Shown here piece after piece: positions 49,570 to 58,004 of a stretch of DNA of 64,000 nucleotides. This stretch comes from an uncultured Collinsella sp. (GTDB lineage: Bacteria > Actinomycetota > Coriobacteriia > Coriobacteriales > Coriobacteriaceae): the NCBI GenBank assembly GCA_902492755.1, contig CABUNB010000002.1, positions 52,801 through 116,800 of the forward strand. The letters are read 5' to 3'. The notes under the pieces are model-generated. The model was not told where the DNA came from. It saw only the letters and a list, made by a program, of their open reading frames with translations, and ran no database searches. A program made the position numbers and the translations under genes. Within the stretch, counting starts at the first letter, position 1, and every line of letters starts with the position of its first letter.

Positions 49570-51138
49570 TTAGCTGGTGTGGCGCCAGCGAGGGTCGGTG
49601 AGGGTTCTCGCCACACCAAGGCCAACGGGCAGAAACGCCACGATGAGCACTGCACGCACAAACCAGCCGAGCATATTGACCGTGTCGAAGGTGCACATGT
49701 AATACATCGAGCGATACAGATACAAGCCCGGCACCATAATGACAATCGATGGCACCGTGAGGGCGATACGTGGGTAGGTGAGCTTGATTTCGGCTAAGCT
49801 CGCGAGCAGCCCCGATACCAGCGCACCGATAAACGCTGCTGCCTCGGGAGGCATACCTGCGCTCAGGCCCAGGAAGGGAAACAGCGTCGGAGCATCGACG
49901 AGCGTAAGGCGCAAGGTATTGGACACGGCGCCGATGAGCCCTGCCGCCGCTGCCATCTTTACCGGGCTGTTGAACATCACCGAGAATCCGAATACGCCAA
50001 CGAAGCTCATCACCACGCGCAGGAGCGTAAGGGCAAGCGGCGAAAGGCCGAGCGGGGCGAAGTCGTCCGGCGCCAGGCCAACACACTCGGCAACCATCCA
50101 ACCTACGAGCGTCGCCATCACAATAATCGATACGGCATACGAAAGGCGCTCGATACCGCTTCGCATGTCGAGCTTAGCGATGTCGAGGCCTGCCGTAATG
50201 AGAGGAAAGCCGGGGATCACAAAGAGCATGGCGCCGATATAGCCTTCTTGGTGCGACATTGCCCCCGGTATGACCTGGCCAAGGCCGAGCAATGCCAGCA
50301 GATACGAAACGCAAGCGAGCGCAACGCCGATCGTCAGCGCACTAAACTGGCCAAGGCCCTGCTTGAGAATATGGGAACGAGCAAAGTTGCCGACACCAGC
50401 GCCCGCGAATGCACAGGCCATCTCGATAGGGCCGCCGCCGAGCAAAAAGACGAAGGCGGCGCAAGCACAGCCCGCCGCAAGGCCCTGTTGCCAGGGAGCG
50501 TAATCGGGCTTTGAGCTCTCAACGGTCTTGAGCATCTCGTGATACTCGTGTACCGTGAAGCGACGACCATAGGTCTCGATTTCCTTGAGGAAACTCTCCA
50601 TCATCCAAATGCGATGGGTATTGACTCCCGTTGTGGGCAGGCTGACAACCTCGTTAAAGCAGTGGCCATCTTCGATGCAAGTGCACTCAAACGACAGAAG
50701 ACTCAGGTCGACGTGAATCGTGACGCCGAGTACGGCAGCAACACGATTCATGGTATCGCGCACGCGCCAGGCACCTGTTCCGCTTGCCAGCATAAGCATG
50801 CCGGTGCGGCAGATGATGGATGACTTATCGGTGAGCGGCGCATCGACGGCAAGCTCATCGCCTGCCGTCACGATCTGGTGCCAATCAGTTTTCATATGGA
50901 GCGCGCCGGCACGAACGCCGTGGTGCATAGGGACTCTCGAGAATAGCGAATCGGGGCGCGAAGGCTGTGGGGGCTCCGCTGATCCGACCTCGTCCTCGTC
51001 GGGCTCTTCATCAACAAGGTCGAAAGTATCGAGCGCCGCCGGCTCGCGACGGTCGATCAATTCCTCGTCCTCATCATCAAAGTAGTTGAACTGATCGAGC
51101 ATGTCCTCTTCGATTGCACGCTCGCTCGCGTCGTCCAT
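49570..51138 (-). CDS. ThrE-type threonine/serine exporter family protein
   Basis: A 522-residue membrane protein combining the two halves of ThrE-type exporters. Residues 1-75 are acidic and probably disordered (DDEDEELIDRREPAAL). A cytosolic ThrE domain follows (GMLMLASGTGAWRVRDTMNRVAAVLG, LSSFECTCIED-type), then about ten membrane segments including the IPGFPLITAGLDIAKLD motif and a second set with PSIVIMVPGLYLYRSMYY. MDDASERAIEEDM at 51138 has AGGAAGGGAG upstream. Actual substrates are not shown by sequence. Confidence 0.88.
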   Translation of the reverse strand: MDDASERAIEEDMLDQFNYFDDEDEELIDRREPAALDTFDLVDEEPDEDEVGSAEPPQPSRPDSLFSRVPMHHGVRAGALHMKTDWHQIVTAGDELAVDAPLTDKSSIICRTGMLMLASGTGAWRVRDTMNRVAAVLGVTIHVDLSLLSFECTCIEDGHCFNEVVSLPTTGVNTHRIWMMESFLKEIETYGRRFTVHEYHEMLKTVESSKPDYAPWQQGLAAGCACAAFVFLLGGGPIEMACAFAGAGVGNFARSHILKQGLGQFSALTIGVALACVSYLLALLGLGQVIPGAMSHQEGYIGAMLFVIPGFPLITAGLDIAKLDMRSGIERLSYAVSIIVMATLVGWMVAECVGLAPDDFAPLGLSPLALTLLRVVMSFVGVFGFSVMFNSPVKMAAAAGLIGAVSNTLRLTLVDAPTLFPFLGLSAGMPPEAAAFIGALVSGLLASLAEIKLTYPRIALTVPSIVIMVPGLYLYRSMYYMCTFDTVNMLGWFVRAVLIVAFLPVGLGVARTLTDPRWRHTS

Positions 51139-51332
51139 CCCGGTGCTCCCTTCCTGTCGACTAACCCCCATCCTAGGCAGCAACGGCTAAAGGAAACATA
51201 AAAGAGACGACTGTCATGCGAGCCATGTGGGCAATATCCGTTGGGTAGTCGTTTAAGAACGTCCCCAATGACTACATCGATGTTCTAAGTGTCAACCAAG
51301 TCAACGCCGCAGATAGAGGACGGACAGCGAGC

Positions 51333-51471
51333 GACGCCCAGGGCGAACAAGTTGGCATGAAAAAGGCAAGGCATAGACCTTCTGGTCATGCCTTGCCTTT
51401 TGAATGACAAATTGTCGCCCTGGGCGTCGCGCAGCGTCGGCTGGTCCGCCGTTCGGTAGAACGGCGGAACC
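51333..51471 (-). ncRNA. Composite 3'-UTR structured element, copy B
   Basis: Two bases behind the lysS stop codon begins a hairpin with loop TACC (51443-51471). After 14 bases comes a fold closed by GACGCCCAGGGC/GCCCTGGGCGTC (51333-51428). Inside are GACA-ATT-TGTC and a long hairpin AAAGGCAAGGCATGACC-AGAA-GGTC...GCCTTGCCTTT. Copy A behind the esterase gene (18534-18670) has the same plan with compensated stems. Confidence 0.65.
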
Positions 51472-51473
51472 AA

Positions 51474-53438
51474 TTAGTACATCTTTGCGCCGGCAGGGAT
51501 GGAAGCGTCGAGCTGGATCAGGTTGAGGCGCTCCTCGCCCTCCTCCTCGTGGATGGCGCTGATGAGCATGCCGCAGCTGGGGATACCCATCATCTTGCGC
51601 GGAGGCAGGTTGGTGATGGCGAGCAGGGTCTTGCCGACCAGGTCCTCGGGCTCGTAATAATCGTGAATACCGGAGAGGATGGTGCGGTCGGTACCGGTGC
51701 CGTCGTCGAGCGTAAAGTTCAGCAGCTTCTTGGACTTCTTGACGGCCTCGCATGCCTTGACCTTCACGGCGCGGAAGTCGCTCTTGGAGAAGGTATCAAA
51801 GTCGACGAACTCCTCAAACAGCGGCTCGACGGCAATCTTGGAGTAATCGAGCGTGGGCTTAAGCGACTTAACGAACGGGCTCGCGGCGTTGCCGGCCTCT
51901 GCAGCCTTGGCGGCAGCGGCACCGGACTGGAAACCCTTCTCGGGCTTCATGTGCGGGAACAGCAGGACGTCGCGGATAGAGGCCTGGTTGGTGAGCAGCA
52001 TGACCACGCGGTCGATACCGATGCCGATGCCGCCCGCAGGAGGCATACCGTACTCGAGGGCGCGCACGTAATCCTCGTCGTACTCCATGGCCTCGTCGTC
52101 GCCGCCGGCCTTTTCGGCCATCTGGGCAGCAAAGCGCTCGGCCTGGTCGACCGGGTCGTTGAGCTCGGAGAATGCGTTCGCGTACTCGTGGCCGGCGATG
52201 ACCAGCTCAAAGCGGTGGGTCAGGCGCGGGTCGTCCTCAAAACGCTTGGCGAGCGGGCTGACCTCGATGGGGTAATCGCACACGAAGGTGGGGTTGACGA
52301 TGGTGTCCTCGCCCAGCTCATCGTAGATCTCGGCGATGATCTTGCCGGCGGTCCACTCGGGCTTAATCTCCAGGCCCTTCTCACGCGCGGCAGCAGCAAG
52401 CTCCTCGACCGGCGTGTCGATGGTGACCTTCTTGCCGAGCACGTCCGAGACGATGTCGGTCATGGGACGGCTGGCCCACTCGCCGGACAGGTCGATGGTC
52501 TGGCCCTGGTACTCAATAACCTCGGGGTTGCCGATAGCCTTGTTAGCGGCCTTAATGACACCCTGGGCGAGCGCCTTCATGCCCTCGAGATCAGAGAAGG
52601 CGCGATAGGCCTCCATCGTAGTGAACTCGGGGTTGTGGGTAAGGTCCATGCCCTCGTTACGGAAGATACGACCGATTTCGAACACGCGCTCAAAGCCGCC
52701 GACGATGCAGCGCTTGAGGTGCAGCTCGGTGGCGATACGCAGGTAGCACTCCTGATCGAGCGCGTTGAAGTGCGTGATGAACGGCTTGGCAGTAGCTCCG
52801 CCCTGGATGGTCTGCAGAATAGGAGTCTCAACCTCCATGTACCCATCGGACTCCATAAAGCGGCGGAACGTGGAGAGGATCTGCGAGCGCTTGCGGAAGG
52901 TCTCGCGAACGTCGTCGTTGGCGATCAGGTCGACATAGCGCTGACGATAGCGGGTCTCCTTGTCGGAGAGACCGTGGAACTTCTCGGGCAGCGGGCGAAC
53001 GGCCTTGGAGAGCAGCGTCGCGCTCTTGGGGGCAACGGAAAGCTGGCCACGCTTGGTGCGCACGACTACGCCGGTCACGCCTAGGATATCGCCAAGGTCG
53101 AGGGCCTTGAGCGTATTCCAGGCGGCCTCGTCCATATCGTTGATGCGGCAGAACAGCTGGATCTCGCCGGTCGCGTCGCGCACGACGATGAACATGATCT
53201 TGCCCTGACCGCGCTTGGCGACCACACGGCCGCCGATCTTCACAACGTCCTCAGTGTCCTCGCCATCGGTGAGCTCGGCGTACTTAGTCTCGATGTCGAC
53301 GACATAGTCCTCAATCTCGGAGTGCTCGGGATAGGGGTTCTGGCCCGCCTCGAACAGGGCGGCGCGCTTTGCCAGGCGCGTGGCGCGCTCGTCGTTGAGC
53401 GTCGATGCCTGCTCGGCGGCGTTCTGGTTCTCTGCCAT
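51474..53438 (-). CDS. lysS: Lysyl-tRNA synthetase with C-terminal tRNA-binding domain
   Basis: A class IIb LysRS of 654 residues, longer than the usual 490-500. The OB-fold (VKIGGRVVAKRGQGKIMFIVVRD) and class II motifs (FERVFEIGRIFRNEGMD, GIGIGIDRVVMLLTNQASIRDVLLFPH) end near residue 490. After an Ala-rich linker comes a separate Trbp111/EMAPII-like domain (FVDFDTFSKSDFRAVKVKACEAVKK, LVGKTLLAITNLPPRKMMGIPSCGMLISA), as found at the end of many MetRS. It probably raises tRNA affinity. The frame is continuous, so the fusion is real within this sequence. Confidence 0.96.
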   Translation of the reverse strand: MAENQNAAEQASTLNDERATRLAKRAALFEAGQNPYPEHSEIEDYVVDIETKYAELTDGEDTEDVVKIGGRVVAKRGQGKIMFIVVRDATGEIQLFCRINDMDEAAWNTLKALDLGDILGVTGVVVRTKRGQLSVAPKSATLLSKAVRPLPEKFHGLSDKETRYRQRYVDLIANDDVRETFRKRSQILSTFRRFMESDGYMEVETPILQTIQGGATAKPFITHFNALDQECYLRIATELHLKRCIVGGFERVFEIGRIFRNEGMDLTHNPEFTTMEAYRAFSDLEGMKALAQGVIKAANKAIGNPEVIEYQGQTIDLSGEWASRPMTDIVSDVLGKKVTIDTPVEELAAAAREKGLEIKPEWTAGKIIAEIYDELGEDTIVNPTFVCDYPIEVSPLAKRFEDDPRLTHRFELVIAGHEYANAFSELNDPVDQAERFAAQMAEKAGGDDEAMEYDEDYVRALEYGMPPAGGIGIGIDRVVMLLTNQASIRDVLLFPHMKPEKGFQSGAAAAKAAEAGNAASPFVKSLKPTLDYSKIAVEPLFEEFVDFDTFSKSDFRAVKVKACEAVKKSKKLLNFTLDDGTGTDRTILSGIHDYYEPEDLVGKTLLAITNLPPRKMMGIPSCGMLISAIHEEEGEERLNLIQLDASIPAGAKMY

Positions 53439-53455
53439 AGTTAGCTCCTCAAACT

Positions 53456-53488
53456 AAAACGCTCCCCAGGATTCGGTCCCAGGGAGCG
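53456..53488 (-). terminator. Terminator after greA
   Basis: CGCTCCCTGGG and CCTGGGGAGCG pair on the minus strand and are followed by TTTTAG. It lies between the greA stop and the lysS start codon. Confidence 0.85.
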
Positions 53489-53516
53489 AAAACATACCTT
53501 TACGCGGGACCGTGGT

Positions 53517-53987
53517 CTAGCGTGCGATCTTTGCGATGGTGTAGACGCGGGTCTTGCCGGAAGGCGTAACGACCTCGACGGAGTCGCCCTCGCCGTGACC
53601 GATGATGGCGTGGCCGACCGGAGACTCGTTGGAGATCTTGTGCTCGAGCGAGTTGGTCTCGGTGGTACCGACGAGCGTGACTTCCATGACCTCACCGTTG
53701 GGATCAATCAGAGAAACGGTGGAACCGATGGAGACGGTCAGATCACCTGTGGTGGCAGCAACCTGAGCGTTGGCAAGGATGGCCTGGATCTCGGCAATAC
53801 GAGCGGCGTTCTGGGCCTGCTTGTCCTTGGCGGCATCGTACTCGGAGTTCTCCGAAAGGTCGCCGAACGCGCGGGCTTCCTTGATGTCCTCGACGATCTC
53901 CTTGGCGTAATCACCCTCACGCCAAGCGAGCTCCTCGACGAGCTTCTGGCGGCCCTCAGCGGTCAGTACGATCTGGCTTGCGTCCAT
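53517..53987 (-). CDS. greA: Transcription elongation factor GreA
   Basis: GreA rescues backtracked RNA polymerase by stimulating transcript cleavage. The 156 residues show the N-terminal coiled coil with the acidic tip (ARAFGDLSENSEYDAAKDKQ, residues 42-61) and the FKBP-like C-terminal domain (VSLIDPNGEVMEVTLVG, ISNESPVGHAIIGHGEGDSV). MDASQIVLTAEG at 53987 follows GGGGAGA. It is flanked by terminators on both sides, so monocistronic. Confidence 0.97.
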   Translation of the reverse strand: MDASQIVLTAEGRQKLVEELAWREGDYAKEIVEDIKEARAFGDLSENSEYDAAKDKQAQNAARIAEIQAILANAQVAATTGDLTVSIGSTVSLIDPNGEVMEVTLVGTTETNSLEHKISNESPVGHAIIGHGEGDSVEVVTPSGKTRVYTIAKIAR

Positions 53988-54035
53988 ACGGATATCTCCC
54001 CAACTCTGATCAAACAATCAACTGTCAACAAAACG

Positions 54036-54069
54036 AAAAAGACCGGCTAGCCTGCGGGCAAGCCGGTCA
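54036..54069 (-). terminator. Terminator after tatA
   Basis: GACCGGCTTGCC and its near complement pair over a short loop on the minus strand, followed by TTTTTCGTTTTG, 24 bp behind tatA. Confidence 0.88.
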
Positions 54070-54093
54070 GGTGCTCACCCCAAAGGGATGGGA

Positions 54094-54369
54094 CTACTCT
54101 GCGTCCGCGTCGCTGTCCTCTGCCTGCTTCTTCTTGGCAGCAGCGAGCTTGGCCTCGAGCTCAGCGATCTCCTTGTCCTCCTCGGACTGCTCGACCACGA
54201 CCTCCTCGGCCTGCTTGGTCTCGGCCTTATCGTCGCCCTCCATACCCTCACGGATATTCTTGACGGTGGAGCCGAGGGACTTGCCGAGCTTCGGCAGGTT
54301 CTTGGGCCCGAAGATAATCAGGACAACGACGAGAATAATGATGAGCTCAGGAGCCCTCAGTCCAAACAT
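54094..54369 (-). CDS. tatA: Sec-independent protein translocase TatA/TatE
   Basis: A 91-residue pore-forming Tat subunit with a single N-terminal membrane helix (APELIIILVVVLIIFGPKNLPKLGKSLG, residues 5-32), including the F-G-P hinge. An amphipathic helix and an acidic, Lys-rich tail follow. MFGLRAPELI at 54369 has GGAGGTCTAC upstream. The longer in-frame ORF would run through the tRNA-Pro gene and is rejected. No tatB or tatC lies beside it. Confidence 0.94.
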   Translation of the reverse strand: MFGLRAPELIIILVVVLIIFGPKNLPKLGKSLGSTVKNIREGMEGDDKAETKQAEEVVVEQSEEDKEIAELEAKLAAAKKKQAEDSDADAE

Positions 54370-54442
54370 GTAGACCTCCACAATACAGCGAGACAAGCTC
54401 GAATGAGTATACCGCGGGTATCGCGGTATCACAACAATAGCT

Positions 54443-54470
54443 AAAAAAAGGGACCGCAAGAAGCGGTCCC
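54443..54470 (-). terminator. Terminator after tRNA-Pro
   Basis: GGGACCGCTT and AAGCGGTCCC-type arms pair over a four-base loop on the minus strand and are followed by seven T residues, 11 bp beyond the tRNA. Confidence 0.93.
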
Positions 54471-54481
54471 TCCTCATGCTC

Positions 54482-54558
54482 TGGTCGGGTTGACTGGATT
54501 TGAACCAGCGACCCCTGCGTCCCGAACGCAGTGCTCTACCAAACTGAGCCACAACCCG
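54482..54558 (-). tRNA. tRNA-Pro (CGG)
   Basis: Minus-strand cloverleaf with acceptor CGGGTTG/CAACCCG, D arm GGCTCAGTTTGGTAGAGC, anticodon stem CTGCG/CGCAG with loop TTCGGGA giving CGG, T arm TGGTTCAAATCCA and encoded CCA. Confidence 0.96.
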
Positions 54559-54607
54559 TTAGCTCGACTATAGTAACAAAGATTTCCATCGTGTGCTAGA
54601 GAAATTT

Positions 54608-55504
54608 TTACTTCTTTGGCACTTCGATGCGAACCGTGTTGGGAATGAGCTCCGTCGCGCAGGACCACCAGCCGTTTTGCTGGGCAGCGTCGGCAAGCCT
54701 TTCGGCCGTGGCGGCGGTGTCGCAAATGGCAAACGAGCAGGCGCCCGATCCGCACACATCTACAGCAACGGTGCCGTCTTGTTTACGCAGCCAATCGAGA
54801 ACCGTTTGTATCTGCGGCTCCATCTGCGCGGAAATGACACCTAGGTTGTTATGGATGAGCGCATATGCCGTCTCGGCATCACCAGCACGCAAGGCAGAAG
54901 CTATCGCGCCGGGCTTGTCTGCAGGCACCGGGGCCTCGTCAAAACGTCGATAGGCTTCAATTGTCGAAACGCTTGCCTCGCGCGGCTTGACCAACACGAC
55001 GGGCGTTGCGGGCAGCACGGGATACTCAGTTGCCAGCACGTCTCCCCCACCTACGTAGAACGAAGGGCTCGCGTGCAAAAAGAACGGGACGTCAGCACCA
55101 ATGCCCCGCGCAATGTCGTCGAGCGCGGGGTCGGTGCGATCAATTCCCCAGAGCTCCGCCAAGGCGACAATGACCGCGGCCGCATCCGTCGAGGGACCGC
55201 CCAAGCCGGCGCACAATGGAATGCGCTTCTCAATCGTCACGCAGATGTTTGCCTCGCGACCATAATGCTCGGCCATAGCAACCGCAGCCCGATACGCCGT
55301 ATTCTTTTGCATGGGAAAATCTGATGACGGAACCGTCTGGACGGTCAACGCCTGCGCCGGCGTAACCGTCACGGTATCGGAAAGACCGACAGCTGCCATC
55401 AGGGAATCGACCCTGTGGTAGCCGCGGTCATCGCGCTCGGTATGAACCCCCAGGTAGAGGTTAATCTTTGCCGGCGCGGAAAGAGTCAGGGACCGATCGG
55501 TCAC
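54608..55504 (-). CDS. ispE: 4-(cytidine 5'-diphospho)-2-C-methyl-D-erythritol kinase
   Basis: A GHMP kinase, the fourth MEP-pathway enzyme, 298 residues. It begins LTLSAPAKINLYLGVHTERDDRGYH with the family A-K-x-N-x-x-L motif and catalytic lysine. It carries the ATP loop IPLCAGLGGPSTDAAAVIVALAEL (residues 93-116) and a late substrate loop VDVCGSGACSFAICD. The ATP loop reads GLGGPSTDAA where GGGSSDAA is more usual. It is three bases behind veg in transcription order, so probably co-transcribed. ispD and ispF are 13 kb away. Confidence 0.93.
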   Translation of the reverse strand: MTDRSLTLSAPAKINLYLGVHTERDDRGYHRVDSLMAAVGLSDTVTVTPAQALTVQTVPSSDFPMQKNTAYRAAVAMAEHYGREANICVTIEKRIPLCAGLGGPSTDAAAVIVALAELWGIDRTDPALDDIARGIGADVPFFLHASPSFYVGGGDVLATEYPVLPATPVVLVKPREASVSTIEAYRRFDEAPVPADKPGAIASALRAGDAETAYALIHNNLGVISAQMEPQIQTVLDWLRKQDGTVAVDVCGSGACSFAICDTAATAERLADAAQQNGWWSCATELIPNTVRIEVPKK

Positions 55505-55506
55505 CG

Positions 55507-55803
55507 CTAGTGCTCCTCGAGCTGATTGCCGAGCGGGGTAAAGATATGCTCGCCGCTCTCGGGGTCGAACAGCTCGACCTGACCGGTGAGGACATCGATA
55601 TACTGGTAGGACTGACGCGACTTGCGCCCGCGACGTTCGTCGACCTCGACGATAAAGACGGCGGGGTGGACGCTCTTGATGGTGCCCATGCGCTCGACGA
55701 CGCGGGTGCGGCCCATGTTGGCCTTCACCTTGACGCGATCGCCCACCATATCGGTCAGCTTCTCGTGGATGTCGTCGACGTGATTGACTTCCATCTCTTC
55801 CAT
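55507..55803 (-). CDS. veg: Veg family protein
   Basis: A 98-residue small protein of the Veg family, with MVGDRVKVKANMGRTRVVERMGTIKSVHPAVFIVEV, an SH3-like beta fold typical of the group. In B. subtilis Veg stimulates biofilm formation, and its gene is next to ispE, as here. ATG 55803 has GGAGG eight bases upstream; an internal ATG nine bases later is possible. The last third (VLTGQVELFDPESGEHIFTPLG) is more divergent. Confidence 0.85.
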   Translation of the reverse strand: MEEMEVNHVDDIHEKLTDMVGDRVKVKANMGRTRVVERMGTIKSVHPAVFIVEVDERRGRKSRQSYQYIDVLTGQVELFDPESGEHIFTPLGNQLEEH

Positions 55804-55958
55804 GAACAGGGCCTCCAGAAGGTGCAATTCAAAAAGGGGACAATACCCCTAAGATAGACAAAACTCTAATACTATAGCACCCTGCTGCCGCCATACGCAA
55901 GTAGCTAAATAAGCCCCGTCCCAAATACGCACCAGACGACAACCTCGCATGACCAGTT

Positions 55959-55986
55959 GTTACGCGGTTTGGTAAAACCGCGTAAC
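55959..55986 (-). terminator. TACC-loop hairpin behind dtd
   Basis: GTTACGCGGTTT and AAACCGCGTAAC enclose loop TACC on the minus strand, starting right at the dtd stop codon. The loop and its T/A flanks match the stop-proximal hairpins at 18643-18670 and 51443-51471, while the stem bases differ in a paired way. Confidence 0.7.
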
Positions 55987-56433
55987 CTAAAGGTTGTCCG
56001 TGTCCAAGACGATGGTGAATGGGCCGTCGTTGACCAAGTCGACTTTCATATCAGCGCCAAAGATGCCGTGCGCCACGTGTTCGACATCTTGGCGAACGAG
56101 CGTCAGGAAGTACTCGTAGAGCTCGTTGGCGACATCGGGGGCGCCGGCATCCGTAAACGATGGGCGGCGGCCGTGACGGCAATCGGCGAACAGCGTGAAC
56201 TGCGACACTACGAGAACCTCGCCGTCGACATCGGCAAGCGCCAAGTTGGTCTTGCCGTTCTCGTCCTCGTTAATGCGCAAGCCCCGGAGCTTGCCCCACA
56301 GCTTATCAGCCTCGGCGCGCGTGTCGCCGTGGCCCACGCCCAACAGCACCAGATAGCCGCGTCCAATGCGGCCCACGCACTCGCCGTCGACCGTCACGCC
56401 GGCGTTGAGCACGCGCTGCACCACCGCACGCAC
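55987..56433 (-). CDS. dtd: D-aminoacyl-tRNA deacylase
   Basis: Removes D-amino acids and glycine from mischarged tRNA. The 148 residues show MRAVVQRVLNAGVTVDGECVG, GRGYLVLLGVGHGDTRAEADKLW, the substrate motif SQFTLFADCRHGRRPSF and the second cross-subunit motif in VDLVNDGPFTIVLDTD, which reads NDGP where most enzymes read NxGP. The start is GTG at 56433, inside the end region of rdgB with GAGGAG upstream, so the genes are coupled. Confidence 0.95.
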   Translation of the reverse strand: MRAVVQRVLNAGVTVDGECVGRIGRGYLVLLGVGHGDTRAEADKLWGKLRGLRINEDENGKTNLALADVDGEVLVVSQFTLFADCRHGRRPSFTDAGAPDVANELYEYFLTLVRQDVEHVAHGIFGADMKVDLVNDGPFTIVLDTDNL

Positions 56434-56436
56434 GGC

Positions 56437-57078
56437 CTACTCCTCGCCCGTCAGCTTGGCGGACAGATGCTCGAGCGCATGGAATCGATGGCTGATGGCG
56501 TTCTTCTCGTCCGCCGTGAGCTCGGCCATAGTCTTGCCCGGCGTATCGACCGGCAGGAACAGCGGGTCGTAGCCAAAGCCGTGATCGCCGCGGCCCTCGT
56601 GCGCGATAACGCCCTCGCAGGTGCCCTCACCATAGGTGACCAGGCCGTCCGTGTCGATGAGCGCGACGACGCTCATAAAGCGTGCAGTGCGATCCTCGTC
56701 TGCCACGCCCTCCAGATTCACGAGCAGCTTGGCGTTGTTGGCGGCATCGTCGCCATGCACGCCCGCATAGCGTGCGCTATACACGCCCGGCTTGCCGTCC
56801 AGCGCGTCGACGACCAAGCCAGAATCGTCGGCGATGGCCATAAGGCCCGTCTCCTCGACGGCAGCCTGCGCCTTGATGATGGCGTTCTCCAAAAACGTCG
56901 TGCCGTTTTCCTCGGGATCCTCAAAATCACCCAGCTGGCCGAGCGCCACAAAGCGAACCTCGCGCATGACCTTGCCCAAAATGGCCTCGATCTCGGTGAG
57001 CTTATGGGCGTTGCCCGTTGCCACGACAATGGTCGCTGCCGGGTCGAGGGTGTCGATGTCAATCTTCTCAAGTGCCAT
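56437..57078 (-). CDS. rdgB: XTP/dITP diphosphatase (RdgB/HAM1)
   Basis: Cleans the nucleotide pool of deaminated purine triphosphates. In 213 residues one sees IVVATGNAHKLTEIEAIL (about 17-34), IKAQAAVEETGLMAIADDSGLVVDALDGKPGVYSARYAG with the catalytic acid residues, FGYDPLFLPV and the late KNAISHRFHALEHL. It is followed directly by dtd and preceded by rph across a GGGACAGG hairpin, a common rph-rdgB arrangement. Confidence 0.95.
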   Translation of the reverse strand: MALEKIDIDTLDPAATIVVATGNAHKLTEIEAILGKVMREVRFVALGQLGDFEDPEENGTTFLENAIIKAQAAVEETGLMAIADDSGLVVDALDGKPGVYSARYAGVHGDDAANNAKLLVNLEGVADEDRTARFMSVVALIDTDGLVTYGEGTCEGVIAHEGRGDHGFGYDPLFLPVDTPGKTMAELTADEKNAISHRFHALEHLSAKLTGEE

Positions 57079-57187
57079 AGCTGGCCTCCTTTGTCTCTAT
57101 AGCAATGCCGAGTTGAGGACGACGAGGACCTCGGCCTCTCTCCCCTCTCAATCAACGGCAGTCTTATACTTCGACGTTTTCGCAGAT

Positions 57188-57226
57188 AAAACCTGCCAAA
57201 ATAACCCTGTCCCCTTTTGGCAGGTT
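57188..57226. terminator. GGGGACAGG-loop hairpin at the end of rph
   Basis: AAAACCTGCCAAAA and TTTTGGCAGGTTA pair around TAACCCTGTCCCC, so the loop is the family motif in reverse. It overlaps the rph stop codon and is A/T-flanked like an intrinsic terminator. Confidence 0.7.
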
Positions 57227-57950
57227 AGGCGAGGGCCTGGCGCTGAAGCTCGATGAGCTCGGCAACGCCCTTGTCGCCCAGGTCGAGTAGGGCGTTGAGA
57301 CGCTTACGGTCGAAGGGCACCTGCTCACCGGTACCCTGAAGTTCGATCATCTCGCCGGAATCGGTGGCGACGAGGTTCATGTCGACCTCGGCGTGGCTGT
57401 CCTCGGAATAATCCAAGTCGAGCAGCGTATTGCCGTCGACAACGCCCATGGAGATGGCAGCCACCTGGCCGGTAAGCGGGATGCGCTCGAGTTTGCCCGC
57501 CTCGACCCACATGGCAAGGGCGTCGTGCAACGCCACCCAGGCGCCGGTAATGCTCGCCGTACGCGTGCCGCCATCGGCCTGAATCACATCGCAGTCGACG
57601 GTAATGGTATACTCGCCGAGCGCCTTCATGTTGACGACGGTACGCAGACTGCGGCCGATAAGCCTCTCGATCTCCATGGAGCGGCCCTTGCGGTTGGCAT
57701 GCTCGCGTTTGCAGCGTTTACCGGTCGAGGCCGGCAGCATCGCATATTCCGCCGTTACCCAGCCGGCCTTGGCGCCCTTGCGCCAACCCGGGACGCCCTC
57801 CTCGATGGTGGCGGCGCACAGTACGCGCGTGTCGCCAAACTCGGCCAAACACGAGCCGTGGGCGTGCTTCATGACGCCACGGGTGAGCTTAACGGGACGC
57901 AACTCGTTGGCGGCGCGGCCGTTGGCGCGGTTGACCTGCATGTACTCCAT
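57225..57950 (-). CDS. rph: Ribonuclease PH
   Basis: A phosphorolytic 3'-5' exoribonuclease that trims tRNA precursors, 241 residues. The N-terminus reads NRANGRAANELRPVKLTRG in place of the common R-x-D-G-R, followed by GSCLAEFGDTRVLCAATIEEGVP and the phosphate-binding GRSLRTVVNMKALGEYTITVDCDVIQADGGTRTASITGA. AAAGGA precedes ATG 57950. It is upstream of rdgB and dtd. Confidence 0.96.
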   Translation of the reverse strand: MEYMQVNRANGRAANELRPVKLTRGVMKHAHGSCLAEFGDTRVLCAATIEEGVPGWRKGAKAGWVTAEYAMLPASTGKRCKREHANRKGRSMEIERLIGRSLRTVVNMKALGEYTITVDCDVIQADGGTRTASITGAWVALHDALAMWVEAGKLERIPLTGQVAAISMGVVDGNTLLDLDYSEDSHAEVDMNLVATDSGEMIELQGTGEQVPFDRKRLNALLDLGDKGVAELIELQRQALA

Positions 57951-58004
57951 AGAAAGATCCTTTCGGCAAAAGATGTGGCGAAGGCTTTGGCGGCTGCCTT
58001 ACAT

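Noticed and set aside
54370..54552. N-terminal extension of tatA
   Set aside because: The extension reads through tRNA-Pro and its terminator; the TatA start with a proper GGAGG lies at 54369.
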